22,495 nucleotides of DNA from the IMG/VR virus record IMGVR_UViG_3300022200_004149, positions 1 through 22,495 of that record, one strand, 5' to 3'. Source of the stretch: a virus. A program made the translations under genes and the position numbers. Positions 1-7,223 of the stretch are shown one piece after another; the first letter of the stretch is position 1; each line of letters opens with the position of its first letter. The notes beneath the pieces were generated by a model that did not search any database, was not told where the DNA came from, and saw nothing but the letters and a program-made list of their open reading frames with translations.

Positions 1-139
1 CTGAGTGAATCATAGCAAGTTGCTTCAACTCAAAAATAATAATGTCTTGTTCATCCATGCGATCTACTGGATCATAGAATCCTTTTTCTATTGCATTAGA
101 GTGAATTACATGTGCTGCATAGTCTAAATCAAACTGCAT
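1..139 (-). CDS. MazG-like nucleotide pyrophosphohydrolase, partial (C-terminus outside window)
   Basis: Only the first 46 codons are in the window. The ATG at 139 follows a strong ribosome binding site, AGGAGG, 6 nt upstream and inside the 3' end of dnaE, and the first 11 nt overlap dnaE. The N-terminus reads HVIHSNAIEKGFYDP, and the visible part ends in LAMIHS. This resembles phage MazG-like NTP pyrophosphohydrolases, where an N-A-x-x-K-G-F/W segment is followed by an L-A-x-I-H-S-E helix that starts the metal-binding ExxE motif. Such enzymes hydrolyse (d)NTPs to monophosphates and are common beside phage replication genes. The metal-binding residues lie beyond the edge, so the call rests on the N-terminal pattern and the context. 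Confidence 0.55.
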   Translation of the reverse strand, partial: MQFDLDYAAHVIHSNAIEKGFYDPVDRMDEQDIIIFELKQLAMIHS

Positions 140-3100
140 TTACTACCTCCTGAAATACTAAGTCCTCATCCTTTGAGAGACTGTAATTGATCTTATATGC
201 ATTACCTTCTTCTAGCCTTGTGTAAGCCATTGCAAAGTTACTTGGAAACACAATCATTGATAACAATTCTCTTCCGCTATCCGCGACAACGAGTGAGGCC
301 ATTCTCTTTCCAGCCTTAGTTATACGAGGTCTAAAGGATAGCACGAAATACTCATCTTGTCCATATGGCAGTTGCTTATAATTTAAGAACCGTACCAACG
401 GGCTGTTGCTTTCTCGTATCTGATCAATAGGAACCGCTTCCACAATCCTGTTAGATCCAACAAGAATAATATAAGTGCGACCTGCTTCGATCTGTGTTTC
501 TTCTTCATCGAAAATTCCTACACTTCCTGTATTGTCTAGTAGTTCTACTCTGCTCCAACCCTTACCCCTCTTGATGCCACGGATTACCCCCATCATAATG
601 AACGCACCCTTTTCATCGAAGTCGTCTGCTGTTGTCATGTATGCGTGATAGTGTTGTGGAACCTGTAGATTAAACTCTGGAAGTTGAAGGTACTCATACA
701 TGTTTTCCTTAATCTCTTCGTCATTACGAGGATTATCTGGAAAGGTAACTGCACCAATCTTCTTCATAGACTCTAGCGCTCTGGAGTTTACTCCATTTCC
801 CTTGGTGAAGGTAAACTCTTCAACCTCTGCATAGGAATTGAATGGGCGAGCAGCAATATATCTTTCAGCAATCTTATCTGATATAAACTTAATTGAGGAT
901 AGACCAAACCTAATACCCTTACCCTCAATCTTAAAGTCCATTCCTGAGTCATTGATGTGTGGAAGCCTCATGGGAATATTCATCCTCTTGGTCTCAATCA
1001 TATATTCAGTGCGACCATCCTTGTCCTTCTCATTCTTAAGAAGAGCAAACATAAACTCTAGAGGGTAGTAATACTTTAGCCACGCCGTCCAGTACGAAAC
1101 TGTTGAGTAAGCAACAGCATGAGACTTGTTGAACGAATACCCTGCGTGGGCTTCAAAGTCATGCCACATCTTCTCAGCAGCCGTCCCACCAAGTGGCCCA
1201 GTCGCATTCCGAACAAATAACTCTTTGAATTGATCAAACTCGCTAGCATCCTTTTTCTTACCAATAATCTTACGAACCTTATTGGCCTCTCCCATAGTCA
1301 TACCGCCAAGTTTCGTACAAGCAAGCATAACTTGTTCCTGATATAGAATTGTACCGTAAGTATCTTCTGTAAATTCCTTCATGATTGGTGAGGGATAGGA
1401 AATGCCCTGCTTACCTTGCTTGCGAGCAATATAATCCTTACCAATAGTATTCATTGCTCCTGGGCGTACCAGAGCATTAGAGGCTACCAACTCAGAGAAC
1501 TTGCTTACCCCCATCTTTACCAAAAGGTTTGTGTAGGGTGTTGCTTCACACTGGAAGACACCCTTTGTATGACCGTCAGAGAGCATGTTGTAGATATTTT
1601 TATCCTCCATATCAATCGCATGAAGGTCTATTCTTTTTCCAGACCTATCCTCAACAATGTCCAATGTATCGTTAATAACAGTAAGTGTCTTTAGGCCAAG
1701 AGCATCGATCTTAATGAGGCCAACGTCTGCTGCTTCCTCCATGTCCATAGCCACTACGGGAAGTCTTACATCGCTCCCTGTGACGTTGCGAGTCTCCATT
1801 GGAGCAATCCTACTGATGGGGGTTTTTGACGTTACCACGCCTGCTGCATGGACTCCTGTGCCACGAATACGACCGCGTAGTTGCTCTCCATAAACCTCAA
1901 CCTCTGGATACTTGTCGCGGAACCATTCAGTGTTCTTTCCACCTACAAACTCTTCCCAAGTATCTACTGTCTTGAGCGCACGATTAACATCTGCGAGGGG
2001 AATGTTGAGAACACGACTAACATCTCTAACGACTCCCTTATCCTTAAACTGCAAGAAGGTTGCAATTGATGCTACATGCTTGTACTGACTCTCTAAATAC
2101 TTTTTGACTTCTTCTCTTCGACTATCCTGAATGTCAGAGTCAATATCTGGGAAGTCATCGCGGTCTGCATCTACAAATCGAAAGAACAGCAGTCCGTGCT
2201 TAATTGGATCAATGTCTGTAATTCCAAGTGCATAGCAGACTAGAGATCCTGCTGAAGATCCACGACCTGGACCAACCATGATTCCCTCTTTCTTTGCCCA
2301 ATTAAGCATATTCTGGACAACAATGAAATAGGAAGCAAACTTCTTATCTTTAATGATAGAAAGTTCTTCATCAAGTCGATCTAAATAATCTTGGTTATCA
2401 GAAAGACCGCGTTCCTTGAGTCCCTTCAAGGATTGCTTCTTAATTTGATTATCAGGATCTTTATGTTCAACTGGTAGAAGGTTTAGGTTTCTATGAAGGC
2501 TGTACTCCTCTACTTTGTTTGCAAGATCAAACGTGTTGTCAAACATATCTGTTCTGGCATCTTCGCCCATAGCCGTCCACATCTCTTCTCCACTAAGAAG
2601 ATGAATGTCAAACTTGTTAAATGACATAGAGCGATCTTTCCCATAAAGATAGTTAAGTCTTTCCATCATGTCTTCTACTTTGAGAGATCCTGTGTAAGAG
2701 GATTCTCCGCTTACCTTGGCATGAGTGTTAAGCAAAAGAACCATTTCTTGAATAACCTTTTGATCTACTGTGGCATGGTGACAGTCAGGAGTTACAATTG
2801 TCTTGTATCCTCCAGCATCTGCTAGATCAATAAGCGCCTTATTCATTCCCTCAGTGTTGTGAGGCATTACCTCAACATAAAAGTCTTCTCCAAACCTATC
2901 ACCAAACCACTTAAGATGCTGCTTGGCAACTCCATATTCATCAGCCTCAATTGCCTTGTTAATTAGACCAGACATACATGCAGATGTAACTATAAGTCCT
3001 TCACGATACTTCTCTAGAACTTCCCAGTCAATTCTGGGCTTCTTGTAAAATCCTTCATTCCATGCAATTTCAGATAGGCGAGAAAGATTCTCAAGCCCCT

Positions 3101-3404
3101 GATCATTCTTAGCGATAACAATTAGATGATTGTAAACCAAGTCAAGTGGTGTTGTTCGTTCAGCCTTATCACGGCGATCAAATCTATCACCAGAAAAATA
3201 CATCTCTTGTCCAACAATTGGCTTAATGCCATTTGCACGCATAGTACGAATCCAGTCGCGGTGTCCCGAACTTGTTCCGTGGTTTGTCTGAGCAGCAGCA
3301 GTCATGCCAAGATCCTTTGCACGAAGGGCATAATCTTCTGGAGTAGCCGTTCCATCAAAGATGCTGTAATGATCATGCATGTGCATAGGAAGGTATTTAG
3401 TCAT
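129..3404 (-). CDS. dnaE: DNA polymerase III alpha subunit (DnaE-type replicative polymerase)
   Basis: A full-length family C replicative polymerase of 1091 residues. The N-terminal PHP domain (about 1-230) keeps every metal ligand that I can align to Mycobacterium DnaE1: H8, H10, D17, H42, E67, H93, C143, D207 and H209. Proofreading by the PHP domain is therefore plausible. The palm carries GPGRGSSAGS (378-387), the catalytic PDIDSD with D420 and D422, and the third carboxylate D567 in KIDALG. The fingers include TYGTILYQEQVM (682-693) and GYSFNKSHAVAYS (755-767). Two OB-fold-like segments end the protein (about 934-992 and 1015-1090). The ATG at 3404 has AAGGAAA 4 nt upstream. Its own promoter appears to lie between ssb and this gene. 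No intein or frameshift is seen. Confidence 0.97.
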   Translation of the reverse strand: MTKYLPMHMHDHYSIFDGTATPEDYALRAKDLGMTAAAQTNHGTSSGHRDWIRTMRANGIKPIVGQEMYFSGDRFDRRDKAERTTPLDLVYNHLIVIAKNDQGLENLSRLSEIAWNEGFYKKPRIDWEVLEKYREGLIVTSACMSGLINKAIEADEYGVAKQHLKWFGDRFGEDFYVEVMPHNTEGMNKALIDLADAGGYKTIVTPDCHHATVDQKVIQEMVLLLNTHAKVSGESSYTGSLKVEDMMERLNYLYGKDRSMSFNKFDIHLLSGEEMWTAMGEDARTDMFDNTFDLANKVEEYSLHRNLNLLPVEHKDPDNQIKKQSLKGLKERGLSDNQDYLDRLDEELSIIKDKKFASYFIVVQNMLNWAKKEGIMVGPGRGSSAGSLVCYALGITDIDPIKHGLLFFRFVDADRDDFPDIDSDIQDSRREEVKKYLESQYKHVASIATFLQFKDKGVVRDVSRVLNIPLADVNRALKTVDTWEEFVGGKNTEWFRDKYPEVEVYGEQLRGRIRGTGVHAAGVVTSKTPISRIAPMETRNVTGSDVRLPVVAMDMEEAADVGLIKIDALGLKTLTVINDTLDIVEDRSGKRIDLHAIDMEDKNIYNMLSDGHTKGVFQCEATPYTNLLVKMGVSKFSELVASNALVRPGAMNTIGKDYIARKQGKQGISYPSPIMKEFTEDTYGTILYQEQVMLACTKLGGMTMGEANKVRKIIGKKKDASEFDQFKELFVRNATGPLGGTAAEKMWHDFEAHAGYSFNKSHAVAYSTVSYWTAWLKYYYPLEFMFALLKNEKDKDGRTEYMIETKRMNIPMRLPHINDSGMDFKIEGKGIRFGLSSIKFISDKIAERYIAARPFNSYAEVEEFTFTKGNGVNSRALESMKKIGAVTFPDNPRNDEEIKENMYEYLQLPEFNLQVPQHYHAYMTTADDFDEKGAFIMMGVIRGIKRGKGWSRVELLDNTGSVGIFDEEETQIEAGRTYIILVGSNRIVEAVPIDQIRESNSPLVRFLNYKQLPYGQDEYFVLSFRPRITKAGKRMASLVVADSGRELLSMIVFPSNFAMAYTRLEEGNAYKINYSLSKDEDLVFQEVVNAV

Positions 3405-3430
3405 TAATTTTCCTTAATAAACAGGTGAGA

Positions 3431-3455
3431 GGGACGGTACTAAGTGTACCGCCCC
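3431..3455 (-). promoter_or_regulatory. 10-bp inverted repeat overlapping the dnaE promoter -10 box
   Basis: On the minus strand, GGGGCGGTAC, a 5-nt loop ACTTA, then GTACCGTCCC. All ten positions pair in RNA, one as G-U. The -10 box TACACT lies across the left arm and the loop. No U-tract follows (TCTCACCTG), so it is a poor intrinsic terminator. It could be an operator for a repressor, or a hairpin in read-through transcripts from ssb that affects processing. Transcripts starting at the predicted site near 3436 would contain only part of the right arm. Confidence 0.6.
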
Positions 3456-3471
3456 CCAACACTATTGTCAA
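3443..3471 (-). promoter_or_regulatory. Candidate sigma-70/SigA-type promoter for dnaE
   Basis: The -35 box TTGACA (3471-3466, 6 of 6) starts directly after the ssb stop codon. A 17-nt spacer follows, then -10 TACACT (3448-3443), which fits the actinobacterial TAnnnT pattern. The expected start near 3436 leaves a leader of about 32 nt with AAGGAAA before the ATG. The same -35 context and the TTAG after the -10 recur at 7951-7979. Confidence 0.62.
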
Positions 3472-4128
3472 CTACCAGTCGATATTGGTGGTGTTACTTG
3501 AGGCTTGAGTCTCAAACCCTAGGTAGAAAGACTCTTGCTCAGCATAGGCAACCTCACGGACAACCTTCTCAAGATTGAATGGCTCTACGCCAGACCAATC
3601 ATGTTTTTCCGTATCTGGATCTCCAGGAAGGAGGATATATGTTGTGTCAGTACCGCTGCCCTGACGCTTCATGCGCCACATGCGGTTGCTGATACTTCCT
3701 GTTTCCAAGGCGTACTCCCGTAGGGTGTTAAATGCAGACTGCTTTCCCACTCCCTGAGACCATACAGCAACATATGGTGGCTCTAGACCATCATCTACAA
3801 AGAGATTGGTGTAGAAGCGAAAGCGTGAACGCCAACCACTCTTAGGCTCCTTACGAGCCATCTCACATCCAAAGCATCGTCCCTCAGAATCCTGAGTACA
3901 GACTGCCTTGCGCTTGTAATCCTTTGGATTGGTGTGTTCTGATACAACGATTGCAAGGTCTCGCGCTGCATCAAAGTTTGGTGAATCTTCATCAAGTTCG
4001 TTAACGAAACGAACCTTTGCACTCTGGCCATCTTCTAACTTGAGCCAGCGAACCTTTGTTCCATCTCCTGCTGATGCTGTTGGTCGATCAAGTGACTCCA
4101 TGGCTTTTAGCCCTTTCATAATTCCCAT
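3472..4128 (-). CDS. gp32-like single-stranded DNA-binding protein
   Basis: A 218-residue protein between the primase and polymerase genes. It begins with a short helical stretch, then an OB-fold-like core (WLKLEDGQSAKVRFV, 29-43). A zinc subdomain follows with H65, C77, C85 and C88. This H-C-C-C order and spacing closely matches the zinc site of T4 gp32 (H64, C77, C87, C90). The aromatic and basic stretch GWRSRFRFYTN (98-108) and later W/F/Y residues suit single-strand DNA binding. The tail ends in TNIDW, loosely like the acidic-aromatic tip of bacterial SSB that binds partner proteins. The ATG at 4128 has AAGGAGAG about 4 nt upstream, 19 nt after the primase stop. It probably coats single-stranded DNA at the fork. 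Family assignment comes from motif and context, not a search. Confidence 0.78.
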   Translation of the reverse strand: MGIMKGLKAMESLDRPTASAGDGTKVRWLKLEDGQSAKVRFVNELDEDSPNFDAARDLAIVVSEHTNPKDYKRKAVCTQDSEGRCFGCEMARKEPKSGWRSRFRFYTNLFVDDGLEPPYVAVWSQGVGKQSAFNTLREYALETGSISNRMWRMKRQGSGTDTTYILLPGDPDTEKHDWSGVEPFNLEKVVREVAYAEQESFYLGFETQASSNTTNIDW

Positions 4129-4147
4129 AATACTCTCCTTATATGTT

Positions 4148-5095
4148 TTATAAATACATTGCCAATAATGGATCTTGGACTCTTTTTGTTAATTCTTGGA
4201 TATCTGCATCTGTCATGTCGCCAATATCCTTGAATCTTTGTGGTAATCCCACAACTGTTGCGCGATCTTTCATTCTATTAACAATCTTGTCAGTTAATGT
4301 CCTTCCAGCATCATCGTTATCTGGAATAACTATAACATTATTAAAGTATTTTGTCAATAGGTCTAATTGAAACTTTGAAATATATACCCCCAAAGTTGCT
4401 ATGGCTGGTACACCACACTGATCTAGACGAATAGCATCAAAGGAAGACTCTACGATATAGACAGAATCATGTCTCTTGGCACGGTGTAGATTAAACAGCA
4501 CCTTGGACTTTGGAAGACCATTCGTGTTTCTAAAATCTTTCCCCTCAACGCTTCTGCCAATGAACCCTACATAGAGGCTTCCATCAGGATTCTGGACTGG
4601 AATGGTTACCATGTCCTGATTCTCACTGAATCCTAAAGAAAACTTTTCCATAGAAGATCTACTAATCCTTCTACCCTCAAAGTATGATGTTGCTCTAGGA
4701 GATTCCAAGGCTTGATTATTTAATCTCTTTATCATAACCTCATCAAATGGAATATACTCTTGCTTCTCTTCAAGCATCTTATCCACACTGTCTATAATAT
4801 TGGTACTCACCTTGGCAGAGTCAATAACTCTTCCTACTTCAAAGAATGATTTTTTCGTAAGGTGCATCAATAGTTCAGTTAGATTACGGGATTCGTGGCA
4901 TGAGAAACAAAAGAATGTGCCATGCTCTTTGCTTACCTCTCCTGCTGGAGTTCTGTAGTTTGCATGGTAGGGACAAAAGATAATATAGTCTGAGTCTACC
5001 TCATTCTCAATCTTTACCCCTGAGATTGCAAGGACTCGTCTGACTTGTTCTGGCGAGTATATATCGGTCTGTTCTTGTCTAGTCCGTCGATACAT
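4148..5095 (-). CDS. dnaG: DnaG-type DNA primase (CHC2 zinc finger plus TOPRIM)
   Basis: A compact primase of 315 residues. The CHC2 zinc site is C41-P-Y-H44 with C63-F-S-C66. The catalytic core includes GFIGRSVEGKDFRN (177-190) and then TOPRIM: the acidic residue E216 in VYIVESSFDA, and PDNDDAGR (258-265), which matches the DxD-x-AGR element with D259 and D261. Bacterial DnaG is about 600 residues. This one lacks the long C-terminal helicase-binding domain, ending soon after KDIGD (289-293). The ATG at 5095 is the only good start; upstream there is only a weak AGGAAAGAAG. The first 82 nt overlap the preceding gene, so translation may be coupled. It makes RNA primers for the DnaB-like helicase and DnaE replisome encoded nearby. 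Confidence 0.92.
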   Translation of the reverse strand: MYRRTRQEQTDIYSPEQVRRVLAISGVKIENEVDSDYIIFCPYHANYRTPAGEVSKEHGTFFCFSCHESRNLTELLMHLTKKSFFEVGRVIDSAKVSTNIIDSVDKMLEEKQEYIPFDEVMIKRLNNQALESPRATSYFEGRRISRSSMEKFSLGFSENQDMVTIPVQNPDGSLYVGFIGRSVEGKDFRNTNGLPKSKVLFNLHRAKRHDSVYIVESSFDAIRLDQCGVPAIATLGVYISKFQLDLLTKYFNNVIVIPDNDDAGRTLTDKIVNRMKDRATVVGLPQRFKDIGDMTDADIQELTKRVQDPLLAMYL

Positions 5096-5331
5096 GCGGC
5101 ATTCTTCTTTCCTATATATGATCCGTATACGCTTAATATAAATTCGTAGTAGTTACCTGTATATGATAGCGACCAATCTGGCTCTATGTCAAATCTGACG
5201 ACATAGCCCTCATCTCTCATGGAGTCAGATAAAAGTCTGATATATTCTTGCTTCATGCGTGGAATAAATCGGTCATCGTGTATCTGACCGTCTAAGGAGA
5301 ACCTCTTTATTTTTTTATGCATGAAACTCAT
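5014..5331 (-). CDS. Small conserved-looking replication-module protein of unknown function
   Basis: A protein of 105 residues, function not recognised. Notable segments are IHDDRFIPRMKQEY (17-30), MRDEGYVVRFDIEPDW (38-53) and a C-terminal beta-like YEFILSVYGSYIGKKNA. From memory, actinophages encode short proteins with the same layout (a GYVPxLDL-like strand, then a YxFxLxxxGVYVG-like strand), so I treat it as real. No signal peptide, membrane segment or cysteine motif is seen. It overlaps the primase by 82 nt. The ATG at 5331 lacks a Shine-Dalgarno sequence, and a perfect TATAAT sits 6 nt before it, pointing to a leaderless message. An ATG at codon 4 is an alternative start. Confidence 0.72.
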   Translation of the reverse strand: MSFMHKKIKRFSLDGQIHDDRFIPRMKQEYIRLLSDSMRDEGYVVRFDIEPDWSLSYTGNYYEFILSVYGSYIGKKNAACIDGLDKNRPIYTRQNKSDESLQSQG

Positions 5332-5337
5332 GGATTA

Positions 5338-5343
5338 ATTATA
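5338..5343 (-). promoter_or_regulatory. Candidate leaderless promoter, -10 box of the 105-residue gene
   Basis: TATAAT, then TAATCC, then ATG. The A of the start codon is the seventh nucleotide after the box, where transcription is expected to begin, and there is no ribosome binding site. A TTGACA lies further upstream (5374-5369), but 25 nt of spacing is too long for a normal pair. The region 5332-5415 otherwise holds nothing I can name. Confidence 0.5.
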
Positions 5344-5415
5344 CATGAATCAATCACAAATGCATCTTTGTCAAATATACAAGTTTTCACTTGGGATCAA
5401 TGGGGGATAAACCTT

Positions 5416-5982
5416 CTACCGCGACTCAATAAAAAGGTATGATGTGATTACATAAAGTCCATTATTATCTACGTCCTTATTGTTTACACTGACCTCAGAT
5501 AGACCCAAGTAGTAGGATGATGGGAAGATAACGGTCATATTGTTGTCAATCTTCTGCTCATAAGCAATGTCTCCACCAATCTGTAGGGTAAGATCTCCCC
5601 CATCAAACTCTTTTGGATCGTTAAAGACAAAGGTAATAATTGTAAATGCAGCAGAGTCATAGTGTAGTAGTGAGGACTGGCCATCTCCGAAGTACCTAAT
5701 CTGAGTTGAGTGATTATTTACTGAATCATATATCCCATACATTGAGTTTGTGTGAATTAGATTCTCAACCACCTCAGGAGAAAAGAATGTCTCCATTGAG
5801 TTATTGTGTATCGGAGATATCTCTAAATCCTTGTACATGTCCAAAAGCCACACGCCATCTGGACCTTGGCACTTTTCTGTAAATTGATGAACTTCATTAA
5901 GGATGTTTGATAATTCCTTTTCACTAAAGGTTTCTTTAATCACTAGAGCATCAAATGGCTCTGCCAGTCTTTCAAAAATCAT
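5416..5982 (-). CDS. 2OG-Fe(II) oxygenase-like protein with a degenerate active site
   Basis: A protein of 188 residues with the outline of a prolyl-4-hydroxylase/2OG-Fe(II) dioxygenase double-stranded beta helix. The proximal iron ligands are present as H107-Y-D109 in SSLLHYDSAAFTIITFVF. FDGGDL (126-131) matches the conserved GG-E/D-L turn, and VIFPSSYYLGLSEV (151-164) matches the FPS strand that normally carries the distal histidine. That histidine aligns with L159, and the arginine that usually binds 2-oxoglutarate (GxR) is also missing in GLYVITSYLF. It may have altered chemistry, be non-catalytic, or be a look-alike fold. The ATG at 5982 has AAGGAGA 5 nt upstream, 29 nt after the helicase stop. 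Its position among replication genes hints at nucleotide or DNA modification, but that is only inference. Confidence 0.6.
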   Translation of the reverse strand: MIFERLAEPFDALVIKETFSEKELSNILNEVHQFTEKCQGPDGVWLLDMYKDLEISPIHNNSMETFFSPEVVENLIHTNSMYGIYDSVNNHSTQIRYFGDGQSSLLHYDSAAFTIITFVFNDPKEFDGGDLTLQIGGDIAYEQKIDNNMTVIFPSSYYLGLSEVSVNNKDVDNNGLYVITSYLFIESR

Positions 5983-6011
5983 TCCATTCTCCTTTATTAG
6001 TTGTTGTTATC

Positions 6012-7223
6012 TTATTCAAAATCTTTGTAGATAAATCTACCAGAGTCAAAGTCTACCTGAACCATAAACTCTCCAAGAAAGCCATTACGATTCTTTCTAA
6101 ATACCGCCTCAAGAACATCGCTGTTAGGGGCACGACCAAGGGCTAGAAGCCAGTCTGCATCGTAAGCAATCTGGCGTGACCAAGAAGTCTGTCCAAGAGT
6201 TGGAACACTATTCATGTCCGTAATATCGTCTGGGGTTGCAGAAGAGATTGCGACAATGGGAATTTGTTCAGAGATAGCCAGCAACTTTAGTTCACGACTA
6301 AGGTTTTTCATCTTAACAACCTCGTTATCAGTCCTAGTATTACTAGTCATCAAGTTAAGGTAATCAACAAAAACAATGTCTGGTCTGTACTGATCAATCT
6401 TTCCACGCAACACGCTTGGACTCACCTCACCAATTCCCTCATTAGAAATGATGTGAATGCTTGGCTTACCCTCAAAGGTCTTTGTCATCCACTTCTTCAT
6501 CATGTCTGTCTCAACATCTCCACGAGAGAGTTTTCTGTGACTCCATACCCCTTGACCAAGAATAGTAAAGACGCGATTCCTTACCTCTGTCTCAGTCATT
6601 TCTAGAGAAACAATCAGGGGGGACTTGCCATTCCTCCAAGCCTGAACAGCAAGGTAGAGAGCCATCCAAGATTTACCAATAGCAGGATAAGCAAGGAGAA
6701 CGCCTAACTGTCCAGGAGTAATTCCTGCTGGCATGTAGTTGTCAAATCCTGCCAGACCTGTGTAGATTCCGTGTGTTCCACTATCCTGTAGTCGCTTGAT
6801 GTTCTCAAAGTAGGCAATAGCATCATCCACATTGGATACGTCTAGATCTCTTGCTGTGGAAGTAATGTGCTTTAGCCTTGCTGTCTCTGACATAAGACCT
6901 TCAAGTGCTGATATAGAATCTCCATCTTGCACTGATGATGCTGCTGACCTGAGCATAACCTTCACATTATCATTAAGAAACTCTGTACGCAACTCATCAA
7001 TGTGATGCTTTGTTGCGCCAGTCTCCGCAACATAATCAAAGTCTGGGAACCTCTGCTTAACAATGTTGAGGGGAGGAACAGTTTGGTTTTGCTCATAATA
7101 GGATCTAACGAAATCCCAAATGTCCGTATGAGTCCTTAGCATTGCCCCCACGTTTGCCTGTAGCAAAACATGCATCTGCTTATCATTTAATACTGCCGAT
7201 AGGGTCTTAGCCTCAAGATTCAT
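6012..7223 (-). CDS. dnaB: DnaB-type replicative DNA helicase
   Basis: A 403-residue RecA-fold hexameric helicase, shorter than bacterial DnaB (about 450-470). The N-terminal 120 residues are helical. A DnaB-like linker follows, IYTGLAGFDNYMPAGITPGQL (153-173), leading to a Walker A of AYPAIGKS (178-185), in which the first glycine is alanine. SLEM (206-209) holds the likely catalytic glutamate E208, and DIVFVDYLNLM (282-292) is Walker B with D287. FRKNRNG (375-381) matches the DnaB K-x-R-N-G motif near the arginine finger. It should unwind DNA ahead of the polymerase and recruit the primase. The ATG at 7223 has AAGGA about 10 nt upstream and overlaps the previous gene by 11 nt. Confidence 0.93.
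   Translation of the reverse strand: MNLEAKTLSAVLNDKQMHVLLQANVGAMLRTHTDIWDFVRSYYEQNQTVPPLNIVKQRFPDFDYVAETGATKHHIDELRTEFLNDNVKVMLRSAASSVQDGDSISALEGLMSETARLKHITSTARDLDVSNVDDAIAYFENIKRLQDSGTHGIYTGLAGFDNYMPAGITPGQLGVLLAYPAIGKSWMALYLAVQAWRNGKSPLIVSLEMTETEVRNRVFTILGQGVWSHRKLSRGDVETDMMKKWMTKTFEGKPSIHIISNEGIGEVSPSVLRGKIDQYRPDIVFVDYLNLMTSNTRTDNEVVKMKNLSRELKLLAISEQIPIVAISSATPDDITDMNSVPTLGQTSWSRQIAYDADWLLALGRAPNSDVLEAVFRKNRNGFLGEFMVQVDFDSGRFIYKDFE

Noticed and set aside
129-3404. Intein or frameshift in dnaE
   Set aside because: Polymerase motifs run in order with normal spacing and no splice-site pattern.
3431-3455. Intrinsic terminator between ssb and dnaE
   Set aside because: The stem is good but there is no run of U after it, and it coincides with promoter boxes.
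5343-5374. TTGACA paired with TATAAT before the 105-residue gene
   Set aside because: The spacing is 25 nt, too long for a sigma-70 type pair; only the -10 box was kept.
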